From Daedaleopsis sinensis (taxonomy: Eukaryota > Basidiomycota > Agaricomycetes > Polyporales > Polyporaceae), in the NCBI GenBank assembly GCA_033807695.1, contig CM066303.1, positions 4,216,001 to 4,280,000 of the forward strand: a stretch of DNA of 64,000 nucleotides. The letters are read 5' to 3'. The notes beneath the pieces were generated by a model. That model searched no databases. It was not told the origin of the DNA and worked only from the letters and a program-made list of their open reading frames with translations. Each line of letters opens with the position of its first letter. Within the stretch, counting starts at the first letter, position 1. The position numbers were made by a program, and so were the translations under genes. Positions 56,905 to 64,000 of this stretch are shown one piece after another.

Positions 56905-57501
56905 TCAACAGAAACCACTGCCCGTCGTGGTGCGGCCGTACGCAGCCTTGGACCTGTCGATGCGGTACCACCCCGCGCCGGCGTTCCTGTCCGCCTCGAA
57001 CCCGCACCGGCTGTTGATGAACCCGAAATACAGCCAAAGATCGTTGTGCGTGCACGTCTGCGAGCTCGCGTAGTTGCACCCGTACGCGACGCTGTCCGCA
57101 TACACGCGCGCGATGCTCCGCCCGGTGAAGTAGTACCCGTTCCCGCACATATCCGCAAGCATGCCCTGCGCGACGTTCACCTGGTTCGCGACCGTGCCGT
57201 AGCCCGCGCAGTAGGTGGTGTCGCGCTTGACGAGCCCCTCGGTTGACTCGGGCAGGGCCGAGGCGGCAGCGAGGGCGGACGAGTTGGCGACGAAGCCGGC
57301 TGGGTTGATCGTGGCGCCGTCGTGGCCGAGGAACTCCCAGATGGTGCTCCCGTTCTCTGCGAGCCGGCCGACGTAGAAACCGTCGGGGGTGCCGGCGGGG
57401 ATGGGGTCGAGCGCAGACTCAGCGGGGGGAATACCTGCGCCTGCGACCAGACCGGTCGCGGCGAGGAGGGTAGAGATGAGGGTGACGGCGAGGTGGACCA
57501 T
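56905..57501 (-). CDS. Secreted six-cysteine protein with Kex2-type propeptide
   Basis: Single exon, 198 aa. It has a signal peptide (MVHLAVTLISTLLAATGLVAG), a propeptide of about 70 residues with two potential N-glycosylation sites (NGS, NSS), and a dibasic KR at 92-93 that suits Kex2 cleavage. The mature domain of about 105 aa has six cysteines (98, 119, 142, 150, 166, 198, the last residue), allowing three disulfides, with GYGTVANQVNVAQGM, CGNGYYFTGRSIARVYADS and HNDLWLYFGFINSRCGFE. The family is not recognised; size and layout are those of fungal small secreted proteins. TATATAAGG lies on the minus strand about 170 bp upstream. It converges with the reductase gene but is probably independent of it. 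Confidence 0.8.
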   Translation of the reverse strand: MVHLAVTLISTLLAATGLVAGAGIPPAESALDPIPAGTPDGFYVGRLAENGSTIWEFLGHDGATINPAGFVANSSALAAASALPESTEGLVKRDTTYCAGYGTVANQVNVAQGMLADMCGNGYYFTGRSIARVYADSVAYGCNYASSQTCTHNDLWLYFGFINSRCGFEADRNAGAGWYRIDRSKAAYGRTTTGSGFC

Positions 57502-58339
57502 TGGGATTATGACTGGAGAGCTTTGGGTGGAGTAGGAGAAGAGGAAGTTGGATAGAGTAGAAGAAGGGAGAATTGGATAGGGTAGGTAGAACTTGAAGAA
57601 GAGAATAGAATCTGAAGGGCTTCCTTGGTAAGTTGGCTCTGTGGTCTCCTGACGGTGTGTGGCTCCTTATATACCCTCACGTATGCTCAGCTATAGACAT
57701 GCACTCACCTAGACAAGCCCATATCCGACATGGGTACACCGTTCGTCGGGCCAATGGTTTCAAATGTTCTGAATTGCACTGCAGTACGCGGCGATCGTCA
57801 GCCTACAGTGGTACCACGAGGATCCGGGACATTGTATGGCCTGGCATCATTGCTCTGGCGCGTGCGGCCTCCCGGAACACAGCACGCAATCGTGCACATT
57901 CACTACGCGCGCCCGTACATATAGACCTACAGCCGTCGACGTCAGTGGGCGCTGGTGAGTAGCACTGCATTAATATTATCGCGACTGTGTTTGAACTAAC
58001 CTCGCGAGTGCTCGTTTGAGAAGCATCCGAAACCTGATCTTCACAAAGCATAGCGTACTGTTGCGTGTAGAGGCCGTTATTATTGCAGAAAAACAAACCA
58101 AACGATTACATGCGTTCAGTGAGAATCCGTCCCCAATCATGCCAGCAGCCTTCAATCTGCCAAATTCGCTCAGGCAAATAACTCGAGCTCGGTGTCGATA
58201 GTATTAAGCTTAATCTTGAGCTGGAGTCTGTGTCGCGCTTGGTAGAGTGAAGGTCGTTGGTCAACGTTTCAACACGTAATCATTCGATGAATTGCCTCAC
58301 AGTATGCATTGTGGGGGTCGCGCTCGCCGCAGGAGGAGG
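57502..58339. other. Intergenic, no gene recognised
   Basis: Contains the promoter of the secreted six-cysteine gene (TATA near 57672-57678). No other coding or repeat signal is supported. Confidence 0.4.
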
Positions 58340-58880
58340 GTTGGTTTAGCCGCATGGCGCCGGTACACCTGCACGCCTCATTGCCCGACCCTACGACTCA
58401 GACCACCCACCTGCTCTCATCCTAGTCATAATTCGACCCCCTCTAGTGACACCCATCCTTCCTATCCGGCTGAAGCTAAAGAATCTAGACCTCACGCTCG
58501 CGTTCGCGGTACCGTCTCACTGGCAGGGTCACAGTTCACCGCTCGTTTCCGTGTCGGTGGGGGGGTCTGGATCGAGTCCGTCGCCAAGCGCGAGCTAGGC
58601 GACCCACGACTGGACGTCGTACCCCGTCAGGTGTGTTATGCGCGCGGCGCGCGGCCGGACCACAGTGCGGTATTGGCGGGCCCGAGGACGATGTCGCAGC
58701 GCCGCAGACGGTAGGAAAAGTCTGTGGCCTGCGCACTTGGGGGAAGAGGGAAGAGGGACAGAATGTTTCAGCTGGAGAAGAGGACGCGCCAGCGGCAGAG
58801 AAGACTTCCGCCTGCGCGTCGAGCGGAGGAGAAAGGTTATGGTGGAGAATGACCTGCTCGAGCTTGTGGTGCGTGTCCAA
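58340..58880 (-). pseudogene. Duplicated fragment of the neighbouring F-box-like gene (last exon)
   Basis: The DNA at 58350-58470 matches 60001-60110 (CACCTGCACGC…, GACACCC.TCCTTCCT.TCCGGCTG), and 58620-58870 matches 60380-60650 (GGCGGGCCCGAGGACGATGTCGC, GACTTC(C/T)GCCTGCGCGTCG and CTGCTCGAGCTTGTGG). The copy is shorter, frameshifted and lacks the upstream exons, so it is a degenerate duplicate of the last exon of the 59994-61883 gene. It abuts the truncated F-box-like gene that starts at 59460. Confidence 0.75.
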
Positions 58881-59460
58881 GTGGTTGGCGGGTGCTGCCG
58901 TTAGCATCGTTGCCGAGCCGCTCATACACAGTCTGAAGCTCCTCGCCGCTGTAGAAGTCGTGGAGCGTGCAGTCCTCGAGCGCGCGCAGCGCCCACACAA
59001 GGTGCAGCACGTCCGCCATCGGCATCGGCGAGCAGTTCAAGCACAGCGTCCGGATGGGCAGCTGTGCGATGCGGTGCTGGTACGACGGCGGGTAGCTGCG
59101 CCAGTTCACCTGCAGGTACAGGAACGTCGCGTTGCGCAGGTGGTGGAAGAAGGGCCCGTGCGCGAAGGAGATGTACTCGAGCGTGATGAAGAGGCGGCCG
59201 ATCATGAGCTCGCGCACCAGGCTGCCGAGCGCCGGGGAAATGCGTAGCGTGCGCTCGAATAGCCCTCCAGCGCTAGCGGTATGCAGGGCGACGCTCCTGT
59301 AGAGGTGGAGGCGGCTGCGAGGGAGCCAGTCGGAGCAGACCAAGGCGCAGGCTGTGAGGACTTGGTATCGCTCGACGACCTCGTCCTTGCGGGGGAGATG
59401 CTCGGCACATGCATCAATAAAGTGCTCGTAGAAGTCGATGGAAAGACGGGGTGAGCTCAT
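58881..59460 (-). pseudogene. Truncated F-box-like protein gene
   Basis: ATG at 59460: MSSPRLSIDFYEHFIDACAE, then LTACALVCSDWLPRSRLHLY, FERTLRISPALGSLVRELMI and QLPIRTLCLNCSPMPMADVL, a well-known basidiomycete F-box-like N-terminal layout. The coding sequence stays recognisable to about YSGEELQTVYERLGND. It then runs into the duplicated fragment of the neighbouring gene and ends by frame drift at 58837. Members of this family are usually more than twice this length, so this looks like a 5' gene half joined to foreign 3' sequence. Whether the short protein is made is unknown. Confidence 0.6.
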
Positions 59461-59993
59461 GATAGGAAGAGCGGAGGAGTGGGCGAAAAGATGCGGCTAG
59501 ACATGACGACGATTCAGTATTTGTTGTATAGCGGTCCAACATTGGCAGCGTACATACATTCGCGTCGGCTCGCTCCAAAAGGTGAGGCTGTGAAGTGGCT
59601 ATGACACCCCGCGACGTCCATTCCGACACGAGTACTGCATCCACTCCATATTAGAGGTGGCCTACGTACGGAGCATGGCACTCTGGGAACGGAAGTTCTG
59701 TTAGTCCGAATACGAGACCGACCTGCACAGCTGTTTTGCAGATTCGAGTTGCCATACGCAGATGGACAGTCGATGGAGGTCGATGCGCACAGTCTTAGAG
59801 CGCTCGTCGTACGGAGTAGGAAGTTCAGCTGGCAATAAGCTGGATGCAATCTTGTGTGATCAGCGAGGCTCCTGTATTCGAATACGGTGTCCTGCTGCGA
59901 GAGCGTCACGAAGCCCCCCACGCAGCCATCGCTAACGTACCAAACACACTCGACCCTCGAACAACCCCTGGAAGCTTGATCTCCTGCGGGTGG
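59461..59993. other. Intergenic between two F-box-like loci
   Basis: 3' flank of the 59994-61883 gene and promoter of the truncated gene. No feature is supported. Confidence 0.35.
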
Positions 59994-61883
59994 TCAGACG
60001 AGGTCCAGCACCTGCACGCTTCCATCGCTCGACCCGACGGCCACCCGCCCGCTCTCCTCGTCATAGTCCACCGCCGTCCAATGACACCCCTCCTTCCTGT
60101 CCGGCTGGACCCACAGGATCCGCGCCCTCGGCGCGACCCGACTCTCGTGTTCTCCGGCCGTAGATGTCAGTGTCGGTGTCGGTGCCGGTGCCGGCGCCAC
60201 ACGTCCACATTCACGCTCGCGTTCGCGCAACCGTTCGCGGTGGCGCCTCAGCAACGGGCCCTCGAACACCGCCGCACACAGCGACTCGCGGTTCACCGCC
60301 CCTATGCCTACGCCCGTAGCGGCGGGGTGGATGAGCTCGTCCCCAACCGTGAGCGGGGCAACGGAGGAGTGGACGTCGAGCCCCGTGAGGTGCGCAAGGC
60401 GCGCGGCGCGCGGCTGGATCCAGAGCGCGGTGCCGGCGGGCCCGAGGACGATGTCGCGGCAGCGGAGGACGCCGCGCACGGCTGGGGAGGTCTGCTGCTC
60501 GCGCACGGGAGGGAAGAGGTACGGGATATCTGGGGACGAGGATACGCTAGGGGAAGAGATTGAGACGACTTCTGCCTGCGCGTCGTCAGGAGCGGGGGAT
60601 GGGCCGGAGGAAAGGTTCGGGTGGAGAACGAACTGCTCGAGCTTGTGGACGTCTGAGGCCCACGGGTCGTCGCTCTCCGCACGGAGGAGAATGGAGAGCG
60701 GCTCGTGTCCGGGCGGCCGGAGTGTGCCGTTGGCGTCGACGCGGGGCCCGGTTTGGGTCTTCACGGACACCCCGTCGATCCAGCCGAAGGTGTGGAAACC
60801 GATGGGTCGGTACGTCGTGTATTCTCCGCCCGCAGGCCGCAGGACCGGCTCGGGGAAGAGCTCGACTGAGCGCGCGCGGACTACGAGAATGCTTTTGTGT
60901 GCAAACACGATCTGCAGGCAGCGGTTGTACTAGACGATCGGGGTTATTGTGTATCGGAAGCATCAGTCTTGGACCGTACGAGCAATCATATAGGAGGCAA
61001 CGGACCTGAAATCGTTCATCGACTGGCTTTTGTGCCCCCTTGAGCAATGCAAACGTGTTCTTGCGCCAGTCCATGACGACAGTCTCAGACCCATCATCGC
61101 TAAATGCAATCAAATCGCCATTCAACGCGATGGGGCGGAACCCGGTGGCAATATTGCACACAGATCGGAACGACGGCGTTGCATCGTCTTCACGGAAGAG
61201 AGACAAGATCTCTATGCTCTGCGCTCCGCTACAAAATTCTCAGCAATAAGCGGGAAGAATTGGAGGGACGACAAACCCTCCGTGTTGGATAGCGACAGCG
61301 AGCGCGGCTTCAGAGTCCGGGTCACTGTTGATGACAAATCCAGCAAAGATGGTGTTTTTAGGACACCAGTCCACGACCTTCCGAGGCTTTGAGGATTGGG
61401 CTGACGATTCTGGGGCCACGTCCCAACAGGATATCATTGACCAGATACCTTTATAAACCGTCAAGATATATCGTCCGCCGTGACCGGGCAGGAAGCGGAG
61501 ATGAGAGACCCCGGTGCCGGTGCTCGCCTGAAACTCGACGACATGGAGTGGCGATATGAGATCTGACGGAGAGAGCCAGAATGTGCCGAGGCTAAGGGAG
61601 TGTAGTGCAAGTCGCTCAAGCTCAGCTGCGGTAGACGAGGTCAGGGTGCGAGATGGAAAAGGATAGCCTTCATCTAGGACTTGTTCGACGCATGCTTTGA
61701 GCCAGATGAAGCGTAGCCTGGTAATAGCAGCTATCCGCGTGCAAGTCTGCAGTCAATCGGTTAGCCATGGAGCAAGACGACGTCGTATCGGCCAGATACC
61801 TGTCGTAAGAGAAGGATAGAGACAACCGGTAGAAAGCCACAGATGCAGACTAGAACATCGTCGTCGAGCTCCTCTAACTTCAT
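59994..61883 (-). CDS. F-box-like protein with beta-propeller-like C-terminal region
   Basis: Four exons in phase (61883-61800, 61746-61277, 61228-61006, 60929-59994) give 570 aa. Exon 1 is the F-box core: MKLEELDDDVLVCICGFLPV then VSILLLRQ; exon 2 continues TCTRIAAITRLRFIWLKACV. Repeated beta-strand motifs follow: GRYILTVYKGIWSMISCWDV, TGFRPIALNGDLIAFSDDG, VVMDWRKNTFALLKG, HKSILVVRARSVELF, WTAVDYDEESGRVAVGSSDG and the terminal SVQVLDLV, as in WD40-type propellers of agaricomycete F-box proteins. The likely role is substrate choice for an SCF ubiquitin ligase. A low-complexity insert in the last exon varies between this gene and its broken copy at 58340-58880. Confidence 0.85.
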
Positions 61884-63398
61884 CTCCGATTGATTCACTG
61901 CAGGCGACGTCAGCTGCGACGCCCGCGATACAGGAGATACAAGTTAAGCTGCAGCTGAAACAGCTCGGACGACGTCCTTAAGCTTCGAGCTCACTGCTAC
62001 AAGCCTCTCTTTCTCGCCTGGTTGAAGCACAGAGAAATGATGATAAATCTACCGACGTACCTTGGTCCTCGTGCTGATCGACTAACCCAGGTTTGCAATA
62101 TCGACTACAAGCGAGTCGGAGGTGAGTCTAGGTGAGTACTAGTACTTGAGTGCACGTAATAGTACTACTTGAGTTTCGGAATTCCAGCACTCGAACAACC
62201 GGGGTGAGCGCCCGTCCTTGGTCCGTGCGTGGGAATAGATTGCCGAGGTGTGTACATAAAGGGCGCATGCGCGCCTGAAAACTTCAGACGATTCTTCCAC
62301 GATCATTCCGCCGATGACGAGAACTCAAGCAGCGAGATGAGCACGACGGCCCTCGGGCTGTCGGCGTTGAAATCGCTCGTTCGGCTACCCACCTTGTTAC
62401 GTTCAAAGGGACGAGCTTGGTCACAGCTGAGGCGTCATCATCGTCGTTGGGAGGATTCGTTTCTGTACTTAGGTTTGTATATACGGAATTTATCCTTGTA
62501 TCTGCGCTCGTATGTCGAGGAGGAGGAGGAAGAGGAGGAGGAGGGCTAGCGAAGGTAAGTACGCGTCCTTTTTGAGAAGGCCGCGGAAGATAGGCGGTGT
62601 CGCATCCTGTAGGTCTCCTCGGAAGAAACCCGCGACCTGCCCAAAGAAATAATCGCGACGCTGGACTATGCGGGGATCGGGCTATTCGAGTAGGACATGA
62701 ACCTCGTCCTCGCCTGCCCATCGTCTTTGGCAGAATCAGCAGACCCTTCTTCGTCGCGGAACAGGCGGGGATATCTGATGGAGTGTTTCGACAGCGAGCG
62801 AGTGGTCGGACGTGAGTAGTCGGATGAGAGCTTCATGGTGTAATGTGCAACTAATCTTCAGATAGCTCCGTGGCCTGCACACAGCGACCGCTTCGGAGTG
62901 TCCGTCAACTGGCGAAAGCGGAGAGCCAGCAGCGGCAGCCGCTCCGACTGGAGCACCCCGTTGCGGAGAAAATTGGCGAGCGAGGCCTCGAGTGCGGACG
63001 CGGCCGCCGCAACGGACGTTCGTGTCGGAAACACGCGGTGCATCGTCCGATCCAGCACCATGGGGATCCAGCACCACGGGGACTGCGAGATTCGCGAGCC
63101 CATAGACGGGAGGTGATGAGCAGGAAGCTGAGAGCGAGGAATGCACATGGGCAGTTCAGCTTCTCCTGCACCGCCCGTGGCACTGTGGTGAGCAAGGTCG
63201 CACCGTCCGCAAGCTCGAGGTGGTTCGTGGGTCGCCCGTTTCAAAGTCGGATGTCCCTTATTCAAGTTGCAAAATAACAAAGCACGTGTGTACGTCGTAA
63301 AGGTGAAGCGAAAAGATCAATGCGTATACAAAAGTCCGAGTCCAGTGTGGCCATAGTTTCCTTCCTGAAGCTCAACTCACAAGCGACAACCTCCGCGG
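61884..63398. other. Intergenic with a GAG microsatellite
   Basis: (GAG)-rich tract at about 62517-62547. A plus-strand chain of exons from 62696 (donor at 62811) is conceivable but has no family support. No RNA gene or element was recognised. Confidence 0.35.
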
Positions 63399-64000
63399 TC
63401 AATCGCTATACTTCATCGCCCCGCGCTCGTAGTCCTCCGCCGCCACTTCCTTGAACCGCACAGGCGCATACCGCGTGCTGCTCTTCCCTTTCATCCCGCG
63501 CAAGCACATCGTCAGCGCCACCCCGAGCACCGCCAGCCCGACAGCCAGGTTCGCGCCGAGCAGCACGAGCGCGATCGTGCCGTATTTCTTGCCCCAGCTG
63601 TCGCCCCCGTTCTCGCCGCTATCACCGTTGGAGGACGCGCTGCCGGTCGCGCCGAACTCTTGCTGCGACTTCGGGGAGGCCGCATGCTCCGTGTCGTACT
63701 TGACGACCTCGTCGGGCGAGACCTCCGCGGGCAGCTCCTTGAGCGCCGCCGCACGCGACTCGCGGAACTCCTGCCACATTGTCGCCGCGTTCGTCGTGCT
63801 CACCATCTGCACGAACGGGAGGCCGTTCGTGTGGTTCGCGGGGTAGTAGTCGCCGTAATCGAAACTACGAAAATGCGTCGAGTGGTCAGCCGATGGGAAG
63901 ATGGCGTGACGGAGGGGGGAGGGGAGGGAGCACGTACGAGGCGTAGACGCTGCGCAGGAACGCGTCGCCGAGGATGACGTCGAAGCCCGCGAAGCTGTTC
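63399..64000 (-). CDS. Aspartic protease (A1 family), C-terminal part, membrane-anchored
   Basis: The gene continues beyond the window. Exon (>64000)-63938 encodes NSFAGFDVILGDAFLRSVYAS, and after a 73-bp intron exon 63864-63399 continues FDYGDYYPANHTNGLPFVQ. GD-x-FLR-x-VYASFD-x-GD is the C-terminal signature of pepsin-like proteases. The remaining 140 residues are a Ser/Gly-rich stalk followed by one membrane helix (YGTIALVLLGANLAVGLAVL) and a short basic cytoplasmic tail ending YERGAMKYSD. The protein is thus a secretory-pathway protease anchored in the membrane, a common agaricomycete type. The catalytic Asp residues lie outside the window. Confidence 0.88.
   Translation of the reverse strand, partial: TASRASTSSSATRSCAASTPRTCSLPSPLRHAIFPSADHSTHFRSFDYGDYYPANHTNGLPFVQMVSTTNAATMWQEFRESRAAALKELPAEVSPDEVVKYDTEHAASPKSQQEFGATGSASSNGDSGENGGDSWGKKYGTIALVLLGANLAVGLAVLGVALTMCLRGMKGKSSTRYAPVRFKEVAAEDYERGAMKYSD

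Noticed and set aside
62696..63115. Possible two-exon plus-strand gene
   Set aside because: Splice signals are plausible but the translated product matches nothing recognisable and starts after an in-frame stop.

Overview
The window is nuclear DNA from a filamentous basidiomycete, most likely an agaricomycete. Genes are split by many 45-70 bp GT-AG introns. The families present are typical of that group: DUF6534 membrane proteins, F-box-like proteins, NRPS-like adenylate-forming reductases, a membrane-anchored aspartic protease, and Plavaka and KDZ transposases. No bacterial-type features, rRNA, tRNA or CRISPR were seen. Exon models were read by eye; those given as explicit joins were checked for reading-frame phase.

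Layout. (1) 0-18 kb is a gene-sparse secretome/accessory region. It holds an AsaB/CmcJ-type oxygenase, a relic of deoxyhypusine hydroxylase, two small secreted proteins with matching split signal peptides, a frameshifted F-box-like gene, a DUF6534 multi-pass membrane protein with a very long Ser/Pro tail, a 279-bp MITE-like element that can fold into three hairpins, and a 676-aa secreted His/Pro/Thr repeat protein. (2) 19.8-27.1 kb is a Plavaka (CACTA-like) DNA transposon. Its transposase carries one in-frame TGA, and a probable DUF6698 gene is transcribed divergently. (3) 28.2-31 kb is a CpG-rich, MluI-site-rich degenerate satellite. (4) 31.5-49.4 kb is a mobile-element island: a tandem pair of unknown paralogues, four closely packed minus-strand genes (33.5-41.7 kb), then on the plus strand a KDZ (CxC2-type) transposase and directly downstream a TET/JBP-like 2-oxoglutarate/Fe(II) dioxygenase. 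A CpG-rich 139-bp tandem repeat follows. (5) 52.1-64 kb returns to host genes: a 16-exon adenylate-forming reductase, a six-cysteine secreted protein, two F-box-like loci plus a duplicated fragment, and the 3' end of an aspartic protease.

The most interesting system is the island at 31-50 kb. A KDZ DNA transposon sits next to a candidate DNA-base-modifying dioxygenase and next to a divergent block of unknown cargo-like genes. CpG-dense repeats lie on both sides, and an interleaved inverted repeat lies between transposase and dioxygenase. The nearby Plavaka copy appears to be killed by a CGA-to-TGA change, as cytosine methylation and deamination would produce. Together these suggest mobile DNA engaged with the host's cytosine-methylation system; that link is inference.
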